Origin: Ilumatobacteraceae bacterium
Lineage (GTDB): Bacteria > Actinomycetota > Acidimicrobiia > Acidimicrobiales > Ilumatobacteraceae
Assembly: GCA_013213745.1 (NCBI GenBank)
Contig: JABSQH010000043.1
Location: forward strand, 1 to 55,323
DNA length: 55,323 bases
Direction: 5' to 3'
A program made the position numbers and the translations under genes. The notes beneath the pieces are model-generated. The model saw only the letters and a list, made by a program, of their open reading frames with translations. It made no database searches and was not told the origin of the DNA. This document shows positions 1 through 7,833 of this stretch, piece by piece. How positions within the stretch are numbered: position 1 is the first letter of the stretch; each line of letters starts with the position of its first letter.

Positions 1-481
1 CTTCACCCGCCCATGCGATGAGGAATTCGAGCGCACGTTCGACGGTGAAGTAGGCCAGCACACCACCGACGAGGAACAGCGTGACCGACGACAGCACGAA
101 CGGGATCGCGTAGCGCTTCTCCTTGGCGTGCAGTGCTGGCACGATGAACCGCCAGACCTGCCAGAGGATGACCGGCAGCGCGACGATGATGCCGCCGTAC
201 ATGCCCACGCGCAGACGGGTCTGCAGGCCTTCTGCCGGGGCGGTGATGAACAACTCCGGGTCGCAGAAGTCGGCGCCGCGCGAGGCACACAGATTTTCAT
301 ACGGCTGCACCAGGAACGCCAGGATCGGGTCGTAGAAGACGACGATCAAAACCATTGCGATCAGCACTGCGAGCGCTGCTCGGATGATCCGCACCCGGAG
401 TTCGGCGAGGTGCTCGGTGAGGGTCATCGTGTCGTCTGGTGGGACTCCCTCTGTCGGGGCTTCAGCCTCCTCGGTGGTCAT
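1..481 (-). CDS. tatC: Sec-independent translocase subunit TatC (partial, 3' end outside window)
   Basis: TatC is the multispanning membrane subunit of the twin-arginine translocase; it recognises RR signal peptides and recruits TatA/TatB. About 160 N-terminal residues are visible. The family motif LTEHLAELRVRI is present, then a first membrane segment, then RFIVPALHAKEKRY in the second cytoplasmic region. The gene runs off the left edge, so the last membrane segments are missing. The ATG at 481 lies 5 nt after the tatB stop. A second in-frame ATG at 427 (MTLTEHLAEL) is the other possible start. It is co-transcribed with tatB. Confidence 0.95.
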   Translation of the reverse strand, partial: MTTEEAEAPTEGVPPDDTMTLTEHLAELRVRIIRAALAVLIAMVLIVVFYDPILAFLVQPYENLCASRGADFCDPELFITAPAEGLQTRLRVGMYGGIIVALPVILWQVWRFIVPALHAKEKRYAIPFVLSSVTLFLVGGVLAYFTVERALEFLIAWAGE

Positions 482-486
482 CGTCG

Positions 487-1035
487 TCAGACGGGGTCGG
501 TCTCGGCGGTGTCGGGAGCGGGAGCATCGGTGGCCGGGCCGACGGGGCTGCCCCAGCTGGGTCGATCGCCAGGCAACGCAATGCGCGATGACCCCGGGTC
601 GCTGATGCCCATCGGGAGGTCACTCGAGTCGATCCGCTGCGTCTCGGCCTGTGACGGATGTGTCCCGTTGCTCGCGTTCGTCGCGCTCGTGGCGTCGGCA
701 CCGTTGCTGTGCTCGTCGGGCGACTGCAGATGCGGCGCGTCGATCCACGAGTCGTCGTCACTGGTCTCGTCGGCGAGACGTCGCTCGGCATCGGCCTGCG
801 CCTCGATTTTCTTGGGATCTGCAGCATCGCGCACCGCATTCGCGGTCTCGCGCATCTCCCGCATCGGTTCGTCGAGCGCCGACTTCAGCTCTGACTGAAA
901 CCCGTTGCCCATCTTCTTCAGCTCGGCATAAGTACGCGAGAAACGTCGAATCGCGTCAGGCAACTTCTCGGGCCCGAGAACGACCAGCGCAAGCAACAGG
1001 ATCACGATGATCTCGCTGCCCTGAAGATTGAACAC
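487..1035 (-). CDS. tatB: Twin-arginine translocase subunit TatB/TatA-like
   Basis: This is a 182-residue TatA/TatB family protein. One N-terminal membrane helix (about residues 5-21) is followed by the family hinge VVLGPEKLPDAIR and an amphipathic helix. A long acidic, Ser/Thr-rich, probably disordered tail follows. The extended tail and the position just upstream of tatC favour TatB over TatA. No other TatA copy is in the window. The start is a GTG with a TAGACT box 6 nt upstream. The gene is divergent from the glycerophosphodiesterase gene, with 17 nt between the starts. Confidence 0.9.
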   Translation of the reverse strand: MFNLQGSEIIVILLLALVVLGPEKLPDAIRRFSRTYAELKKMGNGFQSELKSALDEPMREMRETANAVRDAADPKKIEAQADAERRLADETSDDDSWIDAPHLQSPDEHSNGADATSATNASNGTHPSQAETQRIDSSDLPMGISDPGSSRIALPGDRPSWGSPVGPATDAPAPDTAETDPV

Positions 1036-1041
1036 GCGCGC

Positions 1042-1047
1042 AGTCTA
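1042..1047 (-). promoter_or_regulatory. -10 box of tatB, probable leaderless promoter
   Basis: TAGACT lies 6 nt upstream of the tatB GTG. A transcript starting at or next to the GTG would have no leader. Confidence 0.5.
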
Positions 1048-1052
1048 CGGCG

Positions 1053-1799
1053 ATGGCATCATCAGGCGGAGTGCAGCAGCGACTCCCCTCACGACTCGAC
1101 CCGCCGATTGGCTTCGCCCACCGCGGAGCCAAAGCACACGCTCCAGAGAACACGATTGCCGCATTTCAGCTCGCGTTGCGACTCGGCGCGACCGGATTGG
1201 AGAGCGACGTATGGCTCACCGCTGAAGGGATACCGGTCCTCGACCACGATGGCGTCGTCCGCCGGGGCCTTCGCAAGCGCTCGATCGCCACCGTCGGCGT
1301 CGACGAGCTCCCAGACCACATCCCACAACTGGTCGAGCTGCTCGACACCTGTGGTACCCAGTACCACCTATCGCTCGACACCAAGGACCCCGAGAGCGCT
1401 GGCCCGATCATCGAGGTGATCACCTCTTACTCCCCCGACATGCTCGACCGGGTGTGGCTCTGTGAGCCTCGTTTCGAACGCGCCGCCGAGGTCGCTGGAT
1501 GGCAGACCGGGGTGCACGTCCTCCAGACGACACGTCTCGACAAGATCAGCGAGGGCCCAGAACGCCGCGCCCACCGGCTGAAGTCGGCCGGGATCGACGG
1601 GATCAATCTTCACCGCACCGACTGGAACGGTGGGCTGGTGGCCCTCGTTCATCGCTTCGATCTCTTTGCCTTCGGGTGGGACATGCAACAGGACCACGAG
1701 CTGCGGGCAGGCATCCGCATGGGACTCGACGCCGTCTACAGCGACGATGTCGACAAAATGGAATTGGCGATGCGCGCCGAGCTGGCGAACCCGGACTGA
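1053..1799 (+). CDS. Glycerophosphodiester phosphodiesterase family protein
   Basis: A 248-residue GDPD-family TIM barrel, expected to hydrolyse glycerophosphodiesters to glycerol 3-phosphate and an alcohol. The N-terminal catalytic signature HRGAKAHAPENTIAAF (about residues 23-38) supplies the conserved His-Arg and Glu. LESDVWLT and VLDHDG give the acidic metal ligands and second His. There is no signal peptide, so it should act in the cytoplasm. It is the only + strand gene in the first 12 kb and converges on lepB with a 4-nt gap. The substrate cannot be told from the sequence. Confidence 0.9.
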   Translation: MASSGGVQQRLPSRLDPPIGFAHRGAKAHAPENTIAAFQLALRLGATGLESDVWLTAEGIPVLDHDGVVRRGLRKRSIATVGVDELPDHIPQLVELLDTCGTQYHLSLDTKDPESAGPIIEVITSYSPDMLDRVWLCEPRFERAAEVAGWQTGVHVLQTTRLDKISEGPERRAHRLKSAGIDGINLHRTDWNGGLVALVHRFDLFAFGWDMQQDHELRAGIRMGLDAVYSDDVDKMELAMRAELANPD

Positions 1800-1803
1800 G
1801 GCG

Positions 1804-2445
1804 CTACAGCCACTGCCAGTTCTGACGAGGCCAGAACACGACGAAGGCACGACCGACCAGATCGTCATCGCTGATCGGACCGATCTGGCGACTGTCTTGG
1901 CTGCCGCCGCGATTGTCGCCCATCACGAACACGTGATTCTCCGGCACGAGCACCGGCTCGAAAGTCGCTCCGCAGTTACCGGGCGACACGACGTTGGGGT
2001 CGAGATACGGCTCGTTCAGGGCCCGGCCGTCGATGAGCACCTGGCAGTTCGTCAGCATTTCGACTTCTTCGCCAGGCAACCCGATGACCCGCTTGATGAG
2101 ATCGCGTTCGGACGCCGCCGTGGACTGATGCAGCACGACGACATCGCCACGATTGGGGTCGTGGAGTCGATACGACAATTTGTTGACGAACACACGGTCG
2201 CCGCTCTGGAGCGTGGTGTACATCGACGAGCCATCGACAACGAAATGAGCGAGCACGAACGTGCGCACCAGAAACGCCACGAGCAAGGCGACGGCCACGA
2301 CCACGATCCAGTCGACCAGCGCACGCGTCCCCGGCGACAGGCGACGATCGTCGTTGTCGGCTGCGGGGTCCGTGCGGTCGACGTCGGCTGGATCTGGCGG
2401 CGCCGGCGCGTCCGGTGGCGGGGGGAACGTGCTCTCGGTCGTCAC
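1804..2445 (-). CDS. lepB: Signal peptidase I
   Basis: A 213-residue type I signal peptidase (S26) that removes Sec and Tat signal peptides outside the membrane. A Pro/Asp-rich cytoplasmic tail (residues 1-40) precedes one membrane anchor (about 43-66). The catalytic serine is Ser74 in DGSSMYTTL, and the general base is Lys118 in RDLIKRVIGLPGEE. The box-E motif VMGDNRGGSQDSR is also present. The start is GTG. It lies 62 nt downstream of pafA on the same strand. The neighbouring tat genes belong to the same export function. Confidence 0.95.
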   Translation of the reverse strand: MTTESTFPPPPDAPAPPDPADVDRTDPAADNDDRRLSPGTRALVDWIVVVAVALLVAFLVRTFVLAHFVVDGSSMYTTLQSGDRVFVNKLSYRLHDPNRGDVVVLHQSTAASERDLIKRVIGLPGEEVEMLTNCQVLIDGRALNEPYLDPNVVSPGNCGATFEPVLVPENHVFVMGDNRGGSQDSRQIGPISDDDLVGRAFVVFWPRQNWQWL

Positions 2446-2507
2446 TCGGCCTCTCAGCGTACCCGTCGATATGCGTTCGATCAGGACGGCGGGCGATGTT
2501 GTCGCAG

Positions 2508-3866
2508 CTACAGCGTCTCGATCAGCCGCTCGACACGTTCGTCGCGGCTCTTGAACGGGTCTTTACACAACACGGTGCGTTGTGCCTGATCGTTCAGCTT
2601 GAGATGCACCCAGTCGACCGTGTAATCGCGTTTGCGCTCTTTGGCGCGACGCACGAATTCGCCACGCAACCGAGCTCGTGTGGTTTGCGGGGGTACGTCG
2701 ACGGCGGTCTCGATGTCGTCGTCGGTACACACCCGTTCGACGAGGCCACGATCTTGGAGCTTGTAGAAGGGGCTGCGAGCCCGAGAGACGTCGTGGTATT
2801 GCAAGTCGAGGAGCTGCACCCGCGGATGCCCGAGCGCCAGGTCGTGCCGCTCGCGGAAGCGTTCGATCAGGCGGTACTTGATGACCCAATCGACTTCACG
2901 ATCGAGTTTGAGCGGATCGTCCTCGATCGTGCTGATGCAGTGCTCCCACATCTCCAGCGCACGCTGCTCCAGCGGTGGGAACCCGCGCGTTTCGGCGTAG
3001 CGCAACGCTCGGTCGAGGTACTCGCGTTGGATGTCGAGGGCGCTCACCTCGCGCCCGTTGGCCAACCGCACCGTTCGACGGCACGTCATGTCGTGACTGA
3101 TCTCGCGAATCGCCCGGATCGGGTTCTCGAGGGTCATATCGCGCAGAACCACGCTCGGGTCCTCCAACATGCGCAGCATGCACGCCGCCGCACCAACCTT
3201 GAGGAACGAGGTGTACTCGCTCATGTTCGAGTCGCCAACGATCACGTGCAGGCGGCGATACCGCTCGGCGTCCGCGTGTGGCTCGTCGCGGGTGTTGATG
3301 ATCGGCCGGCTGCGAGTGGTCGCCGATGACACGCCTTCCCAGATGTGCTCGGCGCGTTGGGCCAGCGAGAACGTGGCACCGCGGGCGGTCTGCAGCACCT
3401 TGCCCGCTCCGGCATAGATCTGCCGGCTGACGAGGAACGGGATGAGCACCTCGGCGTAGTGTCCGAGATCATCGTCGCGGCTGGTGAGGAAGTTCTCATG
3501 ACAGCCGTAGGAGTTGCCCGCCGAGTCTGTGTTGTTCTTGAACAGGTAGATCGTGCCGCGGATCGACTCTTCTGCAAGGCGCTGCTCGGCCGATTCCACC
3601 AGCTGTTCGAGGATCCGCTCGCCCGCTTTGTCGTGGACGACGAGCTCGTACAACGAGTCGCATTCGGGTGTGGCGTACTCGGGATGCGAGCCGACGTCGA
3701 GATACAGCCGGGCGCCGTTGTGGAGAAACACGTTCGAGCTGCGACCCCACGACACGACACGCCGGAACAGGTAGCGAGCCACCTCGTCGGGGCTCAGCCG
3801 TCGTTGCCCGCGCAAGGTGCAGGTGACGCCGTATTCGTTCTCGAGGCCGTAGATCCGGCGCTCCAT
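2508..3866 (-). CDS. pafA: Proteasome accessory factor A, Pup-protein ligase
   Basis: PafA is the ATP-dependent ligase that joins the C-terminal Glu of deamidated Pup to substrate lysines. The protein has 452 residues, the usual length. It starts with [14 protein letters not shown], the glutamine-synthetase-like nucleotide-binding start. It also carries [19 protein letters not shown] and [13 protein letters not shown], shared with Dop. The ATG at 3866 is chosen because homologues start at this motif; an in-frame extension upstream looks non-native. It begins 10 nt after the pxpC stop and so looks co-transcribed with pxpABC. It is separated from prcA by those genes. Confidence 0.96.
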   Translation of the reverse strand: MERRIYGLENEYGVTCTLRGQRRLSPDEVARYLFRRVVSWGRSSNVFLHNGARLYLDVGSHPEYATPECDSLYELVVHDKAGERILEQLVESAEQRLAEESIRGTIYLFKNNTDSAGNSYGCHENFLTSRDDDLGHYAEVLIPFLVSRQIYAGAGKVLQTARGATFSLAQRAEHIWEGVSSATTRSRPIINTRDEPHADAERYRRLHVIVGDSNMSEYTSFLKVGAAACMLRMLEDPSVVLRDMTLENPIRAIREISHDMTCRRTVRLANGREVSALDIQREYLDRALRYAETRGFPPLEQRALEMWEHCISTIEDDPLKLDREVDWVIKYRLIERFRERHDLALGHPRVQLLDLQYHDVSRARSPFYKLQDRGLVERVCTDDDIETAVDVPPQTTRARLRGEFVRRAKERKRDYTVDWVHLKLNDQAQRTVLCKDPFKSRDERVERLIETL

Positions 3867-3885
3867 CGCCGTCAAGCTAACGGCG
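3867..3885 (-). promoter_or_regulatory. Small hairpin between pxpC stop and pafA start
   Basis: CGCCGT and ACGGCG form a 6-bp stem whose 7-nt loop holds the pxpC stop codon. The stem ends directly at the pafA ATG. This layout could couple pafA translation to ribosomes finishing pxpC. No clear Shine-Dalgarno precedes the pafA ATG. The role is inferred. Confidence 0.35.
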
Positions 3886-4707
3886 CACGGCTCGAAAGCG
3901 AAGCTGGACGCCAGGACGCGATTGGGCAATGACCGGGAGATCGTGCGGATCGACCACGGCGATGACCGGATACCCGCCGGTCGTCGGGTGATTGCACAGC
4001 ATCACGATGGGTTCCCCACCGGGCGTGACCTGCACAGCACCGGGGACCAACCCGGCGCTCGGAATCGACCTCGGCGCATCTTCGATGGTGGTGAACGGTC
4101 CGGCGCGCAGCCGTGCGCCGACACGACTGACATCGTCGCCGATGGTCCACCTCCGGTCGGTGAGCGCGGCCAGCCCGCCGACAAATCGATCGACGTGGGG
4201 ACCTGGCCAGATGCGCACGGTATCTGGGAGCGATCGCATGGGTGCCAGGTCGGCCGCCAGCTCACCTCCGGGGTCAGGCCCGATCGGGTACTGCTGACCC
4301 GTCTCGACCGGTGGCGGCCCGAGACCTGACAGCGTGTCGTGACTGGCCGATCCGAGTACCGGTTCGACGTGCACTCCGCCGCGCACGGCGAGATACGACC
4401 ACGCGCGTGTCGGATGTCGGAGCACTTCGACCACCTCGCCGGCTCCGAGGGTCGATCGCCGGCCGGAGGATGTGTCAGCAACGACGATTGGCTGCGTCGC
4501 CCGAATCACCATTCCACCGGCGGTCTCGAAGGCAGCGATGTGGTCGGCGTTGCCTACCAGACGGTTGGCGACCGCGTGACTTGCCGCGTCCACCGGACCG
4601 GCGACCGGCACCCCGATGGCGCCTCGACCGATCCGTCCTGCGTCTTGAATCGTCGTCGCCCAGCCCGGTTCGACGATCGTCAACGCCATCGGCTCGTATG
4701 CGCTCAT
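3877..4707 (-). CDS. pxpC: 5-oxoprolinase subunit C (biotin-dependent carboxyltransferase family)
   Basis: A 276-residue PxpC/KipA protein. With PxpA and PxpB it forms the ATP-dependent 5-oxoprolinase that opens pyroglutamate to glutamate. It carries the family start [19 protein letters not shown] and the conserved [20 protein letters not shown]. Later family motifs include [13 protein letters not shown] and [13 protein letters not shown]. The ATG at 4707 overlaps the pxpB stop by 4 nt (ATGA). A much longer in-frame reading upstream crosses pxpB out of frame and is not real. pafA follows 10 nt downstream. Confidence 0.93.
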   Translation of the reverse strand: MSAYEPMALTIVEPGWATTIQDAGRIGRGAIGVPVAGPVDAASHAVANRLVGNADHIAAFETAGGMVIRATQPIVVADTSSGRRSTLGAGEVVEVLRHPTRAWSYLAVRGGVHVEPVLGSASHDTLSGLGPPPVETGQQYPIGPDPGGELAADLAPMRSLPDTVRIWPGPHVDRFVGGLAALTDRRWTIGDDVSRVGARLRAGPFTTIEDAPRSIPSAGLVPGAVQVTPGGEPIVMLCNHPTTGGYPVIAVVDPHDLPVIAQSRPGVQLRFRAVRR

Positions 4708-5303
4708 GTCGGTCGAAACCGCACCGGCGTGCCCGGCCGCAACAATGCCGGCGAGGCGGCGGTCGTGTCCCAGACCACGCGTTCGGTGCGGCCGAGCAGA
4801 TGCCAACCACCCGGTGACGTGGACGGGTAGACCGCTGCGTAGTGCGCGGCAATGGCGACCGACCCTGCGGGGACGCGAGTGCGTGGGTGCGCTCGACGCG
4901 GCACGTGCAGTGCCGGATCGAGGCCGTTCATGTAGGCGAAGCCGGGACTGAACCCGCAGAATGCGACGCGATAGTCCCCCGCAGCGTGTCTGTCGACGAC
5001 GTCGTCGACAGACATCCCGGCATGCTCGGCGACCTGCGCCAGGTCTGGCCCGTCGTAGACGACCGGAATATCGATCGGCGTGGCAGCCGATTCGGCCGCA
5101 CGCGGTCGCACCTGGTCGAGCAATTCGCCGACAACGTCGAGCGCCCCGGGAGCGCAGCGCACGACGATCGAGTCTTCGGCGGGAAGCACGTCGACGATGA
5201 TGTCGCCGATCGCCGTCGACTGCAGAACACCGGCGGCCCACTCTGCGGGATCGGCGACATCGTCGACCCACCACGCATTTGGACCGTACGGGCGGCGCAA
5301 CAC
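4704..5303 (-). CDS. pxpB: 5-oxoprolinase subunit B
   Basis: A 199-residue PxpB/KipI-like subunit of 5-oxoprolinase. The diagnostic region FCGFSPGFAYMNGLDPALHVPRR appears in two pieces (FCGFSPGFAYMNGL, then PRRAHPRTRVPAGSVAI), followed by YPSTSPGGWHLLGRT. In Bacillus, KipI also inhibits a sporulation kinase, but an adjacent pxpA and pxpC point to the enzyme role here. The start is GTG, 6 nt after the pxpA stop. The stop overlaps the pxpC ATG. Confidence 0.93.
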   Translation of the reverse strand: MLRRPYGPNAWWVDDVADPAEWAAGVLQSTAIGDIIVDVLPAEDSIVVRCAPGALDVVGELLDQVRPRAAESAATPIDIPVVYDGPDLAQVAEHAGMSVDDVVDRHAAGDYRVAFCGFSPGFAYMNGLDPALHVPRRAHPRTRVPAGSVAIAAHYAAVYPSTSPGGWHLLGRTERVVWDTTAASPALLRPGTPVRFRPT

Positions 5304-5309
5304 GACAGT

Positions 5310-6068
5310 TCAGGCAAAAGCCTCGATGTCGACACCGGCACGGGCGAGTGCGTGGCGCACAGCGCTGGCGATCGCCACGGCTCCCGGGGTATCGCCGTGG
5401 ACGCACAACGATCGAGCGGCGACGTTGATCGTCGACCCATCGACGGCGACCACGGACTGATCGACCGCCATCTGCACGACGCGCCGAGCGATCACGTCGG
5501 GATCGCTCAGGACGCTGTTCGGCTCGCGCCGGGAGATGAGGCCGCCATCGGGCCGATACGCCCGGTCGGCGAACGCCTCGCCGACCGGTTCGAGTCCGCG
5601 TGCAGTGGCTGCCTGGAGCAACTCGGAGTTCGGCAGTGACAACATCTTCAGGCGGTCGTCGTACTCATGGGCAGCCGCAGCCACTGCGTGTGCACACCGT
5701 TCGTCGCTCGCTGCGGCGTGGTATAGCGCACCGTGTGGCTTGACGTACGTGACGCGGCTGCCGGCCGCACGTGCGAATCCGTCGAGCGCGGCAATCTGAT
5801 ACAGCACCGCGTCGCGCAACTCCTGGGTCGTCATGTCGATGTGCCTCCGGCCGAAGCCGAGCAGATCGGGAAACGACACCTGCGCACCGATCGCAACACC
5901 GTTGGTTGCGGCACCTGCGCAGGCCGCCCGCAGCGTGCTCGGATCGCCCGCATGGAATCCGCAGGCGATGTTGGCGCTGGACACGATCGCCAACATGGCC
6001 GAGTCGTCACCGAGACGCCAGTTGCCGTACGACTCGCCGAGATCGCTGTTGAGATCGACGACGGACAC
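5310..6068 (-). CDS. pxpA: 5-oxoprolinase subunit A (LamB/YcsF family)
   Basis: A 252-residue PxpA/LamB-YcsF protein, the lactam-opening subunit of 5-oxoprolinase. The N-terminal motif VDLNSDLGESYG, then NIACGFHAGD, TYVKPHGALYH and the C-terminal LCVHGDTPGAV are family signatures. The GTG at 6068 is chosen because the family motif starts five residues later and a TACGAT box lies 7 nt upstream. The gene begins a unit pxpA-pxpB-pxpC-pafA, separated from prcA by 76 nt that contain a terminator-like hairpin. Confidence 0.94.
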   Translation of the reverse strand: MSVVDLNSDLGESYGNWRLGDDSAMLAIVSSANIACGFHAGDPSTLRAACAGAATNGVAIGAQVSFPDLLGFGRRHIDMTTQELRDAVLYQIAALDGFARAAGSRVTYVKPHGALYHAAASDERCAHAVAAAAHEYDDRLKMLSLPNSELLQAATARGLEPVGEAFADRAYRPDGGLISRREPNSVLSDPDVIARRVVQMAVDQSVVAVDGSTINVAARSLCVHGDTPGAVAIASAVRHALARAGVDIEAFA

Positions 6069-6075
6069 GATGGCG

Positions 6076-6081
6076 ATCGTA
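6076..6081 (-). promoter_or_regulatory. -10 box of pxpA, probable leaderless promoter
   Basis: TACGAT lies 7 nt upstream of the pxpA GTG. Together with the hairpin just upstream it suggests that pxpABC-pafA is transcribed separately from prcBA. Confidence 0.5.
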
Positions 6082-6113
6082 GGAGCTAGGGCTCGATGCT
6101 GAGCGCCTGGAGC

Positions 6114-6139
6114 CGGTCGCGGCGTAGGCGCCGCGACCG
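6114..6139 (-). terminator. Hairpin terminator candidate after prcA
   Basis: An 11-bp perfect GC-rich stem (CGGTCGCGGCG with its complement) closes a 4-nt loop a few nt after the prcA stop. There is no T tract. Many high-GC actinobacterial terminators lack one. Confidence 0.55.
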
Positions 6140-6144
6140 CAGCG

Positions 6145-6813
6145 CTACTCGACCGCCGAAGCCGGGTCGAACCGATGGAAACATCGACGACCGTTGTTGC
6201 GCGACAACTCCGCGATCTCGAGGTCGCTCGGTGGGATGTCTCGTTCAGGACCGGCGAGTGCTGCGGTCCCGACAGCGATGGCCGCCGCCCGGTCGAGCCC
6301 GTCGGTCCACGTGTCGGCCAGCCGCGTGCGGATCGTTTCGGCATCGCCACCGATTGCGGCGTAATCGCGTTCGTCGACGACGGTTCCGTCGTAGAGGATG
6401 TGGAACATCTGATCGCCGTCGGCCTCGTGACCGACCTCGGCCACCAGGATCTCGACCTCCATCGGCTTCATCTCGTGGGTGAAGATGCTGCCGAGCATCT
6501 GGGCGTAACTGTTGGCCAAGCTGCGCGCGTCGACATCGTCGCGCGAGTACTGGAACCCCTTGAGATCAGCGGCGCGTACACCGGCGACGCGCAACTGATC
6601 GAACTCGTTGTAGCGACCGACCCCGGCAAAGGCGATGCGATCGTAGATCTCGCTGATCTTGCGCAGTGTCTGCGACGCGTTCTCGGCCACGATCACCACC
6701 CCATCGACAAAGCGCACTGCCACCAATGCTCGACCGCGAGCGATGCCCTTGCGGGCGTAATCAGCGCGGTCCTTCATCATCTGTTCCGGAGCGACGTAGA
6801 ACGGCATGCTCAT
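6145..6813 (-). CDS. prcA: Proteasome subunit alpha
   Basis: A 222-residue 20S proteasome alpha subunit, forming the outer rings and gate that Mpa docks on. The N-terminus MSMPFYVAPEQMMKDRADYARKG and the helix-0 region match actinobacterial PrcA. VRFVDGVVIVAEN and KISEIYDRIAFAGVGRYNEF are typical of the alpha fold. There is no N-terminal catalytic Thr, as expected. The ATG at 6813 overlaps the prcB stop by 4 nt. A longer frame upstream reads through prcB antiframe sequence and is rejected. Confidence 0.96.
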   Translation of the reverse strand: MSMPFYVAPEQMMKDRADYARKGIARGRALVAVRFVDGVVIVAENASQTLRKISEIYDRIAFAGVGRYNEFDQLRVAGVRAADLKGFQYSRDDVDARSLANSYAQMLGSIFTHEMKPMEVEILVAEVGHEADGDQMFHILYDGTVVDERDYAAIGGDAETIRTRLADTWTDGLDRAAAIAVGTAALAGPERDIPPSDLEIAELSRNNGRRCFHRFDPASAVE

Positions 6814-7592
6814 CGGCGCAACTCCGAGACGATGGCGTCGAAGCGGCCGGCGAGATCGTCGTCTGCAACGCGGGTCCATCCGTCGGCCTCGATGGTGGCG
6901 ACGACCGGGTAGATCCCACGCAATACGTCGGGGCCGCCGGTCGCCGAGTCGGCATCGGCGGCCTCCCACAGGGCGCGTGAGACCAGGTCGATGGCAGCGT
7001 CACGCGTCATGTCGATTTCGAAACCGACCTTGATCACGGTGCCGGCGTGCAGACTGCCCGACCCGGTCGTGACGAAGTCCTTCTCCTCGTAACGTCCGCC
7101 GGTGGCGTCGAAATCCCACAGGCGGCCTGTCGCCCGGCGCAGGTCGTAGCCGGCGAAAATCGGCACGACGACCATGCCCATCATCGCCTGCTGCAGGTTG
7201 CCGCGAACCATCATCGACAGTTGGTTGGCCTTGCCTTCCAGCGAGAGCGGAGCTCCCTCGACCTTCTCGTAGTGCTCGAGTTGCAGCTGAAAGAGCCGGA
7301 CCATCTCCATTGCGGTCCCGGCTGCGCCGGCGATCGCGACCGCGCTGTGGCGGTCGGCTTGCACGACTTTCTCCATCGAACGATGCGAGATCAAGTTGCC
7401 CGAGGTGGCGCGGCGGTCACCGGCGATGACGACACCACCGTCGTAACGCACCGCAACACAGGTCGTGGCGTGCGGGACCGCAAGCTCACTGACATCAGCG
7501 ACGCCATCACGCCCGTCGAGTCCGACGCGGCGCAACAGCTCCGGAAAATTCGATCCCGGATCGTCGCCGGGATCGAACCAAGGAAACGACAC
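6810..7592 (-). CDS. prcB: Proteasome subunit beta
   Basis: A 260-residue 20S proteasome beta subunit with the peptidase site. A propeptide of about 42 residues ends at PHA before TTCVAVRYDGG, so Thr43 should become the catalytic N-terminal Thr after self-cleavage. VIAGDRRATSGNLIS supplies the conserved Asp and Arg, and the active-site Lys region is MEKVVQAD. VGSGS appears as TTGSGSLHAG. The GTG start follows the pup stop by 3 nt. It is in one unit with pup and prcA. Confidence 0.96.
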   Translation of the reverse strand: MSFPWFDPGDDPGSNFPELLRRVGLDGRDGVADVSELAVPHATTCVAVRYDGGVVIAGDRRATSGNLISHRSMEKVVQADRHSAVAIAGAAGTAMEMVRLFQLQLEHYEKVEGAPLSLEGKANQLSMMVRGNLQQAMMGMVVVPIFAGYDLRRATGRLWDFDATGGRYEEKDFVTTGSGSLHAGTVIKVGFEIDMTRDAAIDLVSRALWEAADADSATGGPDVLRGIYPVVATIEADGWTRVADDDLAGRFDAIVSELRR

Positions 7593-7595
7593 GGA

Positions 7596-7793
7596 CTACT
7601 GCCCGCCCTTTTGCACGTACGACTTGACGAAGTCTTCGGCGTTGGTCTCGAGCACTTCGTCGATCTCGTCGAGCAGGTCGTCGAGTTCGGCCTTCAGCTT
7701 CTCGCCAGTCTCGGTGGTCGCCTCCGCTGGTTCGGCAACGGTGGCTCCCTCCGACGAGCGTGACGACTTGGACTTCTGCGTGCGTTCTGCCAT
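7596..7793 (-). CDS. pup: Prokaryotic ubiquitin-like protein Pup
   Basis: A 65-residue Pup. The N-terminal half is charged and disordered. The helix that binds the Mpa coiled coil is ELDDLLDEIDEVLETNAEDF, followed by VKSYVQKGGQ. The protein ends in Gly-Gly-Gln, so Dop must deamidate the last Gln to Glu before PafA can use it. It sits between dop and prcB. A GGAG sequence lies 12 nt upstream of the ATG, which is a long spacing. Confidence 0.97.
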   Translation of the reverse strand: MAERTQKSKSSRSSEGATVAEPAEATTETGEKLKAELDDLLDEIDEVLETNAEDFVKSYVQKGGQ

Positions 7794-7833
7794 CAGCGAG
7801 CGATGCTCCTTCGTAGTCGGTCGGCGGTTGAGT

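Noticed and set aside
4708-5406. N-terminal extension of the pxpC frame through pxpB
   Set aside because: The extension is Arg/Cys-rich and out of frame with a clear PxpB. The ATGA overlap gives the natural start at 4707.
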